Shown here one piece after another: positions 8,968-17,232 of a DNA stretch of 49,813 nucleotides. Within the stretch, counting starts at the first letter, position 1, and the number at the start of each line of letters is the position of its first letter. The position numbers were made by a program, and so were the translations under genes. This stretch comes from Methanomicrobia archaeon DTU008 (GTDB taxonomy: Archaea; Thermoplasmatota; Thermoplasmata; Methanomassiliicoccales; Methanomassiliicoccaceae), in assembly GCA_001512965.1 (NCBI GenBank), contig LFRW01000055.1, positions 39,673-89,485 of the forward strand, in the 5' to 3' direction. The notes under the pieces are model-generated. The model worked only from the letters and a program-made list of their open reading frames with translations, was not told the DNA's origin and made no database searches.

Positions 8968-9719
8968 TAGCGGTATCCTCCACAGCGTTCTCGGTGATGA
9001 ACTTCCGTGACATCCTGGAGCGTGTCTCCCAGGACTTCGAGGCGTGGGAGGTCGTTGGCGAAGGTCGCCACTCCCTGCCGGCGATCGAGAAGGAGTTCCT
9101 GGAGTTGACACCTTCCTATGATCTTGAATACTCGGCGCATTCACCCATGAGCGATATCAACATCGGCTCCCTCAACCCTAGGATGAGGGGGGCCTCGGTA
9201 CGGGAGCTCCTAGAGGGCATGGGAGCGGCTGCCAGGATGGGCATGGACGTCTATACGGTCCATCCGGGCTTCATGACCCCCATCGGGTTCGTGGCGAAGG
9301 ACAAGGTCAAGGAGGCGGCAAGGTCGTCCCTTAGGCGGCTGGAATCGATGTCACGGGAACTCGGTGTCACGGTCGCATTGGAGAACATGCCCCGTTCGCC
9401 CTTCTCCATGGCCACCGATCCAGCTTCGCTGATCGAGCTGATGGACGGCATGGACATCGGCATATGTTTCGACGTTGGCCATGCCAACACCATGGGATTG
9501 ATCGACGAGTTCCTGGAGCTCAAGGACCGCTTCGTGAACATACATGTCCATGATAACATGGGTGCCATCGACGAGCATCTTCCCGTCGGAAGAGGGACCG
9601 TGGACTTCCTGGGGCTGCTGGGCCGCCTTTCCGGCTATTCCGGGCGATACGTCATCGAGTCCCGTGGAATGGACGACGCGGTGGATAGCCAGAAGGAGCT
9701 GCGCCGCCTGCTTGCCTAG
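8964..9719 (+). CDS. Sugar phosphate isomerase/epimerase-like TIM-barrel protein
   Basis: A 251-residue member of the AP-endonuclease-2 / xylose-isomerase-like barrel superfamily, which includes endonuclease IV, sugar isomerases and epimerases. Visible metal-site candidates are YTVHPGF, LENMP, CFDVGHAN, IHVHDN and VIESRG, in the family order. The substrate cannot be told from sequence. The start overlaps the COG1325 gene's stop. The stop TAG shares the tetranucleotide CTAG with the stop of the convergent protease gene, so the two coding regions overlap by 4 nt. Confidence 0.8.
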   Translation: MIAVSSTAFSVMNFRDILERVSQDFEAWEVVGEGRHSLPAIEKEFLELTPSYDLEYSAHSPMSDINIGSLNPRMRGASVRELLEGMGAAARMGMDVYTVHPGFMTPIGFVAKDKVKEAARSSLRRLESMSRELGVTVALENMPRSPFSMATDPASLIELMDGMDIGICFDVGHANTMGLIDEFLELKDRFVNIHVHDNMGAIDEHLPVGRGTVDFLGLLGRLSGYSGRYVIESRGMDDAVDSQKELRRLLA

Positions 9720-11035
9720 GTCTTGCGGCATCTGGTGCAGATGAGCTCCCCGTCCTCGTAATGCGCTTCAGTATTGCCGCAGTGCCGGCATCGGTAGCCG
9801 AAGGCGGTCGGGTCCAAGGGAGGCGCCGAGATGGGCGGGGCCTGATACTGCGGTCCTGGCGATGGCCGGCTCTGTGGGTATGCTACCTGCCCCCCTCCGG
9901 ACGGAGGCCGATACGCCGAATAGGTCATCGCATTGGCCGTCCGGGTTCGGAAGGGCGCATCTGGCCATATGCGCCGGCCGGTCATCCATCCAAGGGCCTT
10001 CGCCAGGTAGTACAGGAGGAACACCATCCCCACCGACACCCACAGCATCGACATCAGGCCCAGCCCAAGCTGTAGGGCAAGACTTCCTGGCCACACGTTC
10101 AGGGGAATGCTCAGGAAGTCGAACGAGAAGTGGAGCAGTATGGACGCGTAGACTCCCAGCTTGAGGAACAGGTATCCCAAGGCAAGGCCCGCCACGAACG
10201 AAGGGACGATCTTCCACAGGTCCCAGTTCCATACATGCGCGATGCCGAACATGATCGAGGAGAACAGCAGCAATGCCGCCTCGACCTTGCCGATGCCGAA
10301 GCCCCCTCCAAGTATGTACTGGTGCAGCTTTCTCTCCCGCACGCTGGAGCTCGTTGAACGGCGGAACAGGTCGATGAACAGCAGAGGGACGCCTATGAGC
10401 AGGATCCTGGTCACGACCTCCTCCCACACCGAAGCGTTGGCGAAGCCATAGATCAGACCCCACAGGCTGGACGAACCGAGATCAGGCGAAGTGGGCGTAG
10501 TGCCACTTGAAGAGATAATCACGTAGAATATGATGTTGAACGCCAGGACTGCCATGAACAGGGTGGCGATGGTGAAGAGCGGGCTATGCTCCTTGACAGA
10601 CTTCCCCATGAGCTCCTTCTGGATCGGAAGAGCCGTCTTCCATGCCATCCATACGAACGAGATGGCGATGGCCAGGGCCAGGAACACGTAGTACAGGAAG
10701 AACGACAGGCCTCCCAGTTCCAAGATGGGGACGATCCTGGGGGTCACGATGAACAGGCTCATGGTCATGTCCATGTGAGGGTACACCAGGCCGATCCCCC
10801 ATATGGTGATGGCCACGTTGACGGCCATCAGGATGAGCAGCGGCAGCATGCTGTACGCCCCCAATATACGTCCGATGTCGCGCAGGGTCACCGGCTTCGG
10901 GGGCTGGTAAGGCGGCACAGCGAGGGGTGCACCGCAGCGGGAACAGAAATTATAGTGGGCAGGGTTGTCCGATCCACAGGACCAGCATCTTCTTGCCGGT
11001 CCCTGAGGTCCTTGGAACGGCCCTTCCGAAGTCAT
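9716..11035 (-). CDS. CPBP-family intramembrane protease with two zinc ribbons
   Basis: A 439-residue polytopic membrane protein of the CPBP (CAAX prenyl protease 2 / Rce1-like) family. The catalytic motifs are present in order: EEVVTR, FGIAHVWN and HFSFD, within about eight hydrophobic segments between residues 55 and 350. Unusually it has a zinc ribbon at each end: CWSC...CSRC at residues 17-35 and CRHC...CTRC at the C-terminus, joined to the membrane core by a Pro/Gly/Gln-rich linker (about 365-410). The ribbons probably face the cytoplasm and bind a partner. Substrate unknown. It ends in TAG, convergent with the barrel gene. Confidence 0.85.
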   Translation of the reverse strand: MTSEGPFQGPQGPARRCWSCGSDNPAHYNFCSRCGAPLAVPPYQPPKPVTLRDIGRILGAYSMLPLLILMAVNVAITIWGIGLVYPHMDMTMSLFIVTPRIVPILELGGLSFFLYYVFLALAIAISFVWMAWKTALPIQKELMGKSVKEHSPLFTIATLFMAVLAFNIIFYVIISSSGTTPTSPDLGSSSLWGLIYGFANASVWEEVVTRILLIGVPLLFIDLFRRSTSSSVRERKLHQYILGGGFGIGKVEAALLLFSSIMFGIAHVWNWDLWKIVPSFVAGLALGYLFLKLGVYASILLHFSFDFLSIPLNVWPGSLALQLGLGLMSMLWVSVGMVFLLYYLAKALGWMTGRRIWPDAPFRTRTANAMTYSAYRPPSGGGQVAYPQSRPSPGPQYQAPPISAPPLDPTAFGYRCRHCGNTEAHYEDGELICTRCRKT

Positions 11036-11143
11036 GCACTTTCAAACTCCAGTCATCTATTTCTATGTGTCGAACGTCATTGCCTGGTGGTCAAGAAAGG
11101 GTATTAATCTCCCTACCGACCAGAAGGTGTGCGAGGAAGGCCA

Positions 11144-11398
11144 ATGGAAGAGAGCAAGGCGGCCGGTCGCAATGTGGAGTTCGAGACTATCTCTTCGAAC
11201 AAGATCCCCTTCGGGAAGAACAACTTCCTTGAGGTCGCGCGCAAGAGGGCGGTGAGCAAGGACGGGACCACGGAGTTCATCTCCATCAGCCGTGGCTACA
11301 CCATGCGGGACGGGTCGGAGCGATACAAGAGTTCGTTGACGATCCCCGATGATGAAGAGGTTAGAAGGTTCATCATCGATAGTCTTTCCACGATCTGA
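11144..11398 (+). CDS. Small conserved-looking protein, possibly nucleic-acid binding
   Basis: An 84-residue soluble protein. ATG 11144 has GAGGAAGG just upstream and a TATA box (TATTAATC, 11102-11109) about 35-40 nt ahead; the longer frame from GTG 11129 is less likely. The centre (NNFLEVARKRAV, EFISISRGYTM, YKSSLTIPDDEEVRRFI) alternates strands and ends in a helix. That pattern recalls the PC4-like single-strand-binding fold, but the resemblance is weak and by eye only. It is transcribed divergently from the CPBP protease and followed by the pilin gene. I do not recognise it with confidence. Confidence 0.65.
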   Translation: MEESKAAGRNVEFETISSNKIPFGKNNFLEVARKRAVSKDGTTEFISISRGYTMRDGSERYKSSLTIPDDEEVRRFIIDSLSTI

Positions 11399-11488
11399 TC
11401 GGACGGGGGGCGGCCAGGCATGGCCGATGTCCTGATGATGGGTCCGAGCGGGTCCATCATTCTGACCTGTCGAAGTCGTAACTATGGC

Positions 11489-11497
11489 AATTAATAT
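11489..11497 (+). promoter_or_regulatory. TATA box of the pilin-like gene
   Basis: AATTAATAT lies about 45-50 nt before ATG 11541. Transcription would start near 11515-11520, which argues against the in-frame ATG at 11484. Just upstream, ATGATGG and CCATCAT (within 11434-11462) form a 7-bp inverted repeat, and 11410-11425 holds a perfect 6-bp hairpin (CGGCCA/TGGCCG) that may end the preceding small gene. Confidence 0.45.
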
Positions 11498-11540
11498 GCC
11501 TATAGCGCCATCTGCCGCATGGCACGAGGATCGCTGGGCA

Positions 11541-12059
11541 ATGGTATCCATGAAGGCCGCTGGCAGAGATCGAGAGGGCAGGAACGACGTCAGGAGAACG
11601 AAGCTCAAGGGACGCAAGCATTGGAAGAGCCGCAGTGCCGTGTCCGAGGTGATAGGCAGCATCCTGATACTGGCCATCACCGTCGTCCTGTTCGCAGGCG
11701 TCATGGCATTCGTCTATACCATGAGCGGTCCGCCCGAGAGGGTCTACACCGACCTGATCGGCAGCATCGTGCTGAGCCCCGACGGAGAGACCGTTGACGA
11801 GGTCAGGATAATCAACAGGGGTGGACAGCCGCTGCTGGACCACCGAACGGACATCTACCTGACGATCGGCGAGGAGGTGAGGGTCCTGAGGATATCGGAC
11901 AGTGCCTCGCCCATCGGGGCAACATGGGGAACGGGCGCCACATGGACGTATAGGCTTGACGACGTCGACGCAGGCCGGACCACCGAGATCGCCGTCGCGA
12001 TAAAGGATACGCAGGCTGACGTGGTGGTGTGGGAGAGCAGGCTCAATCCAGACGCTTAA
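11541..12059 (+). CDS. Type IV pilin-like protein
   Basis: A 172-residue secreted or filament-forming protein with a class III leader. After a long, very basic N-terminal stretch (residues 1-31, many Arg and Lys) comes SAVSEVIGSILILAITVVLF, the archaeal pilin core with Glu at +5, so prepilin peptidase would cut near residue 31. The remaining 120 residues are beta-rich (SIVLSPDGETVDEVRIINRGG). I chose ATG 11541 from the GAGG ribosome site at 11526 and the TATA position. The leader is longer than usual. No secretion ATPase or platform gene is nearby, so assembly must rely on genes elsewhere. It could equally be a single minor pilin or an adhesin. Confidence 0.8.
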   Translation: MVSMKAAGRDREGRNDVRRTKLKGRKHWKSRSAVSEVIGSILILAITVVLFAGVMAFVYTMSGPPERVYTDLIGSIVLSPDGETVDEVRIINRGGQPLLDHRTDIYLTIGEEVRVLRISDSASPIGATWGTGATWTYRLDDVDAGRTTEIAVAIKDTQADVVVWESRLNPDA

Positions 12060-12209
12060 TGGAAACCAGCATGTATGGCGGCGGTGCGCGTTTGCCGATA
12101 CATGATCCCGCCAGGAAGAGAGCTCGCATGCCATGTGGCGAGCGTGAAGGCCGTAGTCGGCGGCGTTCCAGGCGGTCGCTGCATTTGCACTCCCATGGGC
12201 GCTGCGAGG

Positions 12210-12821
12210 TCATTTCGCGATGGTCGCATGAACTCCGTCAGCCCGCTCCGCCTCTATTACCGCCAGGATGCGGCGGTATCGGCGGCCCATGTTGAGCAGC
12301 GTGGCGGCCATGTGCCTCTCCCTATCTTGCTGAAGCTGGCGGAAGCCCTTGGTCCTGTTCACCTTGCGGTCCCAGTCCTTGGCGAAGGTGAGGGGTGAAC
12401 CTAGATCGAAGCGAACCCTAGCGGCGCGGCGGGCGAACAGCGAATCCCTCACCATGTCCGTCGCCCTTATCTTCTGGCAGTACGCCTCGGTATACTCCAC
12501 ATCGTTCATGTCCAATGGTATGATGGGGATGCCCAGCTCTTCGCACACGTCCATTGCGCTCACGTAGCAGGGTGCCGGCACCTCGACCTCGCCGAACTTG
12601 GAGAGCTTCTGAGCGTACACCTCTTCCAGCGTGCTCATCTCGTAGTCTCCGTAGATGCTCTTGTCGCGAAGGGCCTGAAGCTCTTCCTTGGAGATGGATA
12701 TCCCCACCGCGTCGGGACGCACTTCACGTATTACCTCGGCGGCGATCTCACCCTCCGAGACCAGTCCTTTCACTGTCGGCAGGATGATGATGTCGGCGCC
12801 GTCAACTCTTACCCTTATCAT
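12210..12821 (-). CDS. Uncharacterised protein, possibly TraB/PrgY-like
   Basis: A 203-residue soluble protein. The opening (MIRVRVDGADIIILPTVKGLVSEGEIAAEVIREVRPDAVG, seen in parts) and the later PIIPLDMNDVEY and RRILAVIEAER segments recall the TraB/PrgY fold, but the match is partial and the function unknown. ATG 12821 follows GAGGAGCGAGG and lies 20 nt inside the end of the upstream HTH regulator gene, so the two are co-transcribed and probably coupled. The longer frame from 12848 lacks a good ribosome site. About 150 nt (12060-12209) separate its end from the pilin gene; that gap holds only a weak hairpin (ATGTAT...ATACAT, about 12070-12103). Confidence 0.6.
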   Translation of the reverse strand: MIRVRVDGADIIILPTVKGLVSEGEIAAEVIREVRPDAVGISISKEELQALRDKSIYGDYEMSTLEEVYAQKLSKFGEVEVPAPCYVSAMDVCEELGIPIIPLDMNDVEYTEAYCQKIRATDMVRDSLFARRAARVRFDLGSPLTFAKDWDRKVNRTKGFRQLQQDRERHMAATLLNMGRRYRRILAVIEAERADGVHATIAK

Positions 12822-13773
12822 CCTCGCTCCTCTCGCTGACCAATTCATAAAGGCACGATGACTCGGTGAGCTTGCTCAGCTCATCCCTCCCGACTATGGC
12901 GGTGCCGCCTATATTGGTCCTGGAGGATGATCGCTCGATGATGATCACCGAGCATTTCTCGGCGATGCTGGCGATGTCGCATACGACCGTGGCTTTCTCC
13001 ACAAGCTTGCTCTCGTCCTTCCCCAGACCTGTCAGGATGACGATGCGCTCATCCCTGGACAGGGCTTCGAAGGGACAACGGACGGTCGGCTGGATGGAGA
13101 AGCCAAGGCCTTGAAGGATCCGGAACACCTCTTGCCCGAACATATCCACTTCTGCCCTGACGACCCGTTCGCTCACCTTCTCTCTTCCCCGTGGCGCGGG
13201 CGGAGAAAAAGGGTCGACCGCGGTGACGATCGGCACGTTGAGGAACTCCTCCAGTCTGATGGCCACATCGATCATCGCCCCCATCCCGCTCTCGTACATC
13301 TGGATGGTGCGGCGCGATACTCCGGCTATCTCGGCTAGAGTGCCAAGGGAGATGCTGCGCTCCTCCCGGGCCCTCCTCAACTGTTCGCCGTCCAGTTTGA
13401 CATACAGTCCGCCTGGAGCGGCGAAGATGAACGGTGGCACGCCTTCCAGCAGGTGGTCGGCAAGCGTCTTGAGGGAGATGATGGGTATGCCGAATCGAGA
13501 GTATACGATGCTCTCTTCGATTTCGCCGGCGCCGGAACGCTCGCCAATGAGAAGGGGCGATGCTCCCAGCGCCTCGGCGAGCGTGATCACCTCGTCGGCA
13601 TTATCCTTGGACAGGGCATCGACGTTGCTGAGAATCTTGACGATGAGGAGGCGATCGTCTAGCCTGGCCACTATGTCAAAGCTTATGCCCCGCATGTTTA
13701 GCGGTCTCGATACGTAGAACCCTGACCTGGCTAGTACTGAGCGAACAGCCTCGATCAGTTCATCTCTCTGCAC
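12802..13773 (-). CDS. HTH-type transcriptional regulator, archaeal COG1395 family
   Basis: A 323-residue protein of the archaeal family of putative HTH regulators. Residues 1-120 form an alpha/beta domain of restriction-endonuclease-like pattern (SFDIVARLDDRLLIVKIL). An XRE-type helix-turn-helix follows near 130-190 (LRRAREERSISLGTLAEIAGVSRRTIQMYE, in parts), then a C-terminal alpha/beta domain. The regulated genes are unknown. Translation starts at GTG 13773; a leftward TATA box (CCTATAAG on the plus strand, about 13794-13801) sits some 25 nt away, so the mRNA may be leaderless. It overlaps the TraB-like gene downstream. Confidence 0.85.
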   Translation of the reverse strand: MQRDELIEAVRSVLARSGFYVSRPLNMRGISFDIVARLDDRLLIVKILSNVDALSKDNADEVITLAEALGASPLLIGERSGAGEIEESIVYSRFGIPIISLKTLADHLLEGVPPFIFAAPGGLYVKLDGEQLRRAREERSISLGTLAEIAGVSRRTIQMYESGMGAMIDVAIRLEEFLNVPIVTAVDPFSPPAPRGREKVSERVVRAEVDMFGQEVFRILQGLGFSIQPTVRCPFEALSRDERIVILTGLGKDESKLVEKATVVCDIASIAEKCSVIIIERSSSRTNIGGTAIVGRDELSKLTESSCLYELVSERSEDDKGKS

Positions 13774-13900
13774 ATTACATGATAATTCTACAGGCCTATA
13801 AGAAGCTTCTTCGACAGCAACGCCCCTTCCAGAAGGATCTGCGGCAAAGAAGGTATCGGAACGGGGTTAACACTTCAAGATGGCCTGTACGAGGATGATG

Positions 13901-13932
13901 GAAAAAAGGGAAAGGCCCCTTCGCGAGGGGCC
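13901..13932 (-). terminator. Terminator of the Cdc48-Hsp20 operon
   Basis: On the minus strand, GGCCCCT and AGGGGCC form a 7-bp stem around CGCGA (13914-13932), followed by a T-rich tract, TTTCCCTTTTTTCC (13900-13913). It begins 20 nt after the Hsp20 stop. Confidence 0.7.
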
Positions 13933-13952
13933 GATCTGGGGGGAAGCCCGTC

Positions 13953-14483
13953 TCACTCGCCGTTGATCTTGATGGACCGCCCCCTCTTCCTCGGCTCGAC
14001 GCGCTTGAGAACGATCTCCAGCACGCCATTCTTGTAGTTCGCCTCGGCTCCTTCGGGGTCTACGGCGCAGGGGAGTTCCACCTGCTTGTAGAACTTGCGG
14101 TCCTCCCGATCCACCTCGATGTCCAGGGTACGGTCTTCCGCGTTCAGCTGAATGTCTTCCTTATCGACACCAGGCAGCTCGACGATGATCCTCACCCTGT
14201 CCTTCTCCTCGATGATGTCGGTGAGGGGCTCTCTCCGTCCTGGCACTTCCTCTGCCTGTGGAGGCAGGGTGTTGCCGAACTCTTGGATGCGGGGCCTTCC
14301 ATCCGGCCCCACCCTCATGGAGAAGCCATAGATCATGGGCTGCCCGAACTGTTCCAGGCCCCCGCTCATGAAGCCCTCCATGATGGCATCCATTCTCCTG
14401 CGCATCTCCTCGAACTCCTCGTCGAAGGAGCCGAAGATGTCGTCCCAGGGATCCCTGCGACGTCCTCTCCTGCTTCTTGCCAT
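13953..14483 (-). CDS. Hsp20 / alpha-crystallin family small heat shock protein
   Basis: A 176-residue holdase chaperone that binds unfolding proteins in the cytoplasm. The N-terminus is Arg-rich, followed by a Gly/Met/Phe-containing arm. The alpha-crystallin domain spans about residues 85-170 (DRVRIIVELPGVDKEDIQL, then LPCAVDPEGAEANYKNGVLEIVL), with the usual GVLEI motif; a clear C-terminal IxI is visible in the RSIKING tail. The ATG follows GAGGTGA and lies 4 nt after the stop of the Cdc48 gene, so the holdase and the AAA unfoldase are translated from one message. A good terminator follows. Confidence 0.92.
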   Translation of the reverse strand: MARSRRGRRRDPWDDIFGSFDEEFEEMRRRMDAIMEGFMSGGLEQFGQPMIYGFSMRVGPDGRPRIQEFGNTLPPQAEEVPGRREPLTDIIEEKDRVRIIVELPGVDKEDIQLNAEDRTLDIEVDREDRKFYKQVELPCAVDPEGAEANYKNGVLEIVLKRVEPRKRGRSIKINGE

Positions 14484-14487
14484 TGTC

Positions 14488-16674
14488 TCACCTCACGTAA
14501 ACGTAGTCCTCGGCTATCTTCTCGAACCGGCCAAGGTCGGTCCTGGTCATTGGCTTCACCTTGTTGAGCGCCTCAATGAAGGTAGCCATGTCGATCTTCT
14601 TCTTGGACATCTTCTCCGGGTCGGTCTCACCCTCCGCCACCATCTTGCGTATGGTCAGCATCACCGCCTCGTTGGCCAGCGCAGCAAGGTCCGCACCGCT
14701 GTAGCCATCAGTCTTCCTGGCCAGCTCGTCTATGTCGACATCATCGGCCAGCGGCTTCTTGGCGGTATGGATCTTGATGATCTGCTTGCGACCTTCGAGG
14801 TCTGGCGCAGGTATCTTGACCAGGCGGTCGAAGCGGCCGGGGCGTAACAGCGCCGGATCGATCATGTCCGGCCGGTTGGTGGCGGCGATCACGACGACGT
14901 TGTGCAGGCTCTGCAATCCGTCGATCTCCGTAAGCATCTGGGAGACCACCCTCTCGGTCACACGGCTGTCGCCTTCGCCGCCCCTAACCGGAACGACGGC
15001 ATCGATCTCGTCCATGAAGATGATGCATGGGGCGGCCTGGCGGGCCTTGCGGAAGGTCTCTCGCACGGCCTTCTCCGATTCGCCGACCCATTTGCTGAGG
15101 AACTCCGGACCCTTGACGTTGATGAAGTTGGACTTCGACTCGGTGGCAACCGCCTTCGCCAGCAGCGTCTTGCCCGTTCCTGGCGGACCATAGAGGAGCA
15201 CGCCCTTGGGCGGCACTGCTCCGAGGTTCTCGAACACCGTGCCATACTTGAGCGGCCACTCCACCGCCTCCTGCAGCTCCCTCTTGGCATCGGCGAGACC
15301 ACCGACCTCATCCCAATGGACGTTGGGGGATTCCACGAACACCTCGCGGAGCGATGAGGGCTGCATCTCCCTCAGGGCGGATACGAAGTCGTTCTTGGTC
15401 ACGGTGATGTTCATGAGCACGTCCATGGGGATCTGCTCCATGTCAAGGTCCAGTTCGGGAAGGATGCGCCGGAGGGCGTGCATGGCCGCCTCCCTCGTCA
15501 GGGCGGAGAGGTCCGCTCCCACGTAACCGTGGGTCAGATCGGCCAGGTCTTCCAGGTCCACATCCTTCTCCAGGGGCATTCCGCGAGTATGGATCTGCAG
15601 GATCTCCAGCCGCCCATCGCGGTTGGGCGGACTGATCTCGATCTCGCGATCGAAGCGGCCGGGGCGGCGCAGCGCCGGGTCCAGGGCGTTCGGCCGGTTG
15701 GTCGCCCCGATGACGACGACCTTGACACGAGGCTCCAGACCGTCCATGAGGGACAGAAGCTGGGCCACGACCCTGCGCTCGGTCTCTCCCGTCACCTCCT
15801 CGCGCTTGGGCGCGATGGAATCGATCTCATCGATGAAGATGATGGTGGGGGCGTTCTCCTGGGCCTGCTTGAAGATGTCCCTCAGGCGCTCCTCGGACTC
15901 GCCATAGAACTTGCTCATGATCTCCGGGCCGCCGATGCTCACGAAGTTGGCGTTGGTCTCGCCGGCCACCGCCTTCGCCAGCAGCGTCTTGCCCGTTCCG
16001 GGCGGGCCGTGCAGCAACACGCCCTTGGGAGCCTCCACGCCAAGCCTCTCGAACAGCTCCGGATGCCTCAGAGGCAGCTCGATCATCTCGCGGACGCGCT
16101 TGACCTCGTCACCCAGTCCTCCGATGTCCTCGTAGGTGACCTTCGGGATGTTGGAGGTGGTCTCCTTCACAGGTTTCTCGCTGATCTTCACTTCAGTGGT
16201 GCGATGCACCAGGACGGCGTCCGAAGTGGGGGTGTAGGAAACAACGACCAGATCGATCTTACGACCCATGACATTGATCTGGATGACGTCGCCACGGGTG
16301 ACGGCTCGCCCCTCCAGACTCTGGCTCAGGAACTCTTCTCCGCCCATGATGCGGAGAGGCTCGGTGGGGGCGAAGGTGATCTTCCTTGCCTCCTTGATCG
16401 GTACCTTGCGGATGGCGACCTTCTCGTCTATGCTGGTCTGTGCATTGCGGCGGATGGTGCCGTCGATCCTGATGACGCCACGGTTGGCGTCCTCCGGGTA
16501 GCCAGGCCACACGATGGCCACGGTCCTCTTCTTCCCCTCGATCTGGATGACGTCACCGGCCGTAATGCCAAGAACTTCCATGACCGCAGGGTCAACTCGA
16601 GCGATGCCCCGCTCGGCATCCTTTGACTTGGCCTCGGCGACCTTCAATACCTTCTCTGATCGTTCCATACTCAT
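14488..16674 (-). CDS. Cdc48/VAT-type AAA+ ATPase
   Basis: A 728-residue hexameric unfoldase of the Cdc48/p97/VAT family, which feeds proteins to the proteasome or remodels complexes. Order: N domain (about 1-180), D1 with Walker A GPPGTGKT near 223, IIFIDEIDS and pore loop KFYG, then D2 with GPPGTGKT near 496, [10 protein letters not shown] and pore loop KWVG. Both domains have intact Walker and arginine-finger regions. The protein ends YVYVR, one residue off a C-terminal HbYX proteasome-docking motif. I chose ATG 16674, which agrees with the TATA box at 16705-16713; the frame from 16755 would start upstream of the promoter. ATG 16668 is an alternative. It is in an operon with Hsp20. Confidence 0.95.
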   Translation of the reverse strand: MSMERSEKVLKVAEAKSKDAERGIARVDPAVMEVLGITAGDVIQIEGKKRTVAIVWPGYPEDANRGVIRIDGTIRRNAQTSIDEKVAIRKVPIKEARKITFAPTEPLRIMGGEEFLSQSLEGRAVTRGDVIQINVMGRKIDLVVVSYTPTSDAVLVHRTTEVKISEKPVKETTSNIPKVTYEDIGGLGDEVKRVREMIELPLRHPELFERLGVEAPKGVLLHGPPGTGKTLLAKAVAGETNANFVSIGGPEIMSKFYGESEERLRDIFKQAQENAPTIIFIDEIDSIAPKREEVTGETERRVVAQLLSLMDGLEPRVKVVVIGATNRPNALDPALRRPGRFDREIEISPPNRDGRLEILQIHTRGMPLEKDVDLEDLADLTHGYVGADLSALTREAAMHALRRILPELDLDMEQIPMDVLMNITVTKNDFVSALREMQPSSLREVFVESPNVHWDEVGGLADAKRELQEAVEWPLKYGTVFENLGAVPPKGVLLYGPPGTGKTLLAKAVATESKSNFINVKGPEFLSKWVGESEKAVRETFRKARQAAPCIIFMDEIDAVVPVRGGEGDSRVTERVVSQMLTEIDGLQSLHNVVVIAATNRPDMIDPALLRPGRFDRLVKIPAPDLEGRKQIIKIHTAKKPLADDVDIDELARKTDGYSGADLAALANEAVMLTIRKMVAEGETDPEKMSKKKIDMATFIEALNKVKPMTRTDLGRFEKIAEDYVYVR

Positions 16675-16704
16675 CAATCCTGGTCTGTGTTTTTGAGCGG
16701 TGCG

Positions 16705-16713
16705 TTTATTTAA
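16705..16713 (-). promoter_or_regulatory. TATA box of the Cdc48 gene
   Basis: Read leftward the site is ATTAAATAAA, about 30 nt ahead of the ATG at 16674, predicting a leader of under 15 nt. It overlaps the stop codon of the small candidate ORF at 16706-16858. Confidence 0.55.
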
Positions 16714-16858
16714 TCTGCACCCAAGGTGCGCATGGGTTCTCGAGCCGATCGGCAACCCTGGCGTTCATGAAGCTAGCGCCTCGGACCCGGTGCTCGAGCG
16801 GCCTCCAACGCCGGCGAGGCACCAGGTCCCTTTCCCTTTGTGGATGTTCAGGTTTCAT
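16706..16858 (-). CDS. Candidate 50-residue basic protein
   Basis: A short ORF that starts at ATG 16858, 3 nt after GGAGAG, and ends TAA at 16706, inside the Cdc48 promoter. The product is rich in arginine ([16 protein letters not shown]), with no recognisable domain; in G+C-rich DNA such composition can be chance. It is worth listing because it has a ribosome site and because the perfect palindrome at 16873-16897 sits exactly where its promoter or operator would be. Expression is unproven. Confidence 0.25.
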   Translation of the reverse strand: MKPEHPQRERDLVPRRRWRPLEHRVRGASFMNARVADRLENPCAPWVQIK

Positions 16859-16872
16859 ATCTCTCCAGGCAT

Positions 16873-16897
16873 AGTATACAACTAAATGTTGTATACT
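16873..16897. promoter_or_regulatory. Perfect 10-5-10 palindrome, probable operator
   Basis: AGTATACAAC (16873-16882), spacer TAAAT, then GTTGTATACT (16888-16897): all ten base pairs match. The low G+C of the arms makes it a poor terminator and a good protein-binding site. It lies 45 nt after the end of the helical-protein gene and 15 nt upstream of a 50-codon ORF, some 200 nt ahead of the Cdc48 ATG. The ArsR-type regulator encoded 335 nt away is one possible binder. Confidence 0.6.
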
Positions 16898-16941
16898 TGT
16901 TGGAAATTGATATAGATTGCACTTCTAGATAATAATTGCGG

Positions 16942-17232
16942 TTACTTGCCCTGCAGGTCCCGTAGCTTCCTCTTCGCCCTGTCCTCCATCTCCCTCAGTT
17001 CGTTCCTTATCCGGGGTATGTCGTTCTTCACTTCGTCCATGATGCCCCGGGCTAGCTTCCGCATCTCATCGGTGTGCGGCTTCGCCTCTCTGGAGACCTC
17101 GTTGTAGGCCTGCTTGGCGCTGGCCTCCATCGCGGCAACGGTGCGGTCCAGAACCTGTCCCGCTTCCGCGGCCATCTTCGCCACCTGCTCCGCGTACTTC
17201 GACACCATCTTCTTCAGTTCGTCGTCTTCCAT
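16942..17232 (-). CDS. Small all-helical protein paired with ArsR regulator
   Basis: A 96-residue, highly charged protein that is helical throughout (DELKKMVSKYAEQVAKMAAE ... ELREMEDRAKRKLRDLQ), probably an amphipathic coiled coil with no membrane segment. It begins MEDDELKK at ATG 17232, overlapping the stop of the upstream regulator gene (TGATG), so the two are translationally coupled. I do not recognise a family; apolipoprotein- or LEA-like composition is possible. Coupling to a regulator that itself has a C-terminal coiled coil suggests the two proteins may interact. Confidence 0.7.
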   Translation of the reverse strand: MEDDELKKMVSKYAEQVAKMAAEAGQVLDRTVAAMEASAKQAYNEVSREAKPHTDEMRKLARGIMDEVKNDIPRIRNELREMEDRAKRKLRDLQGK

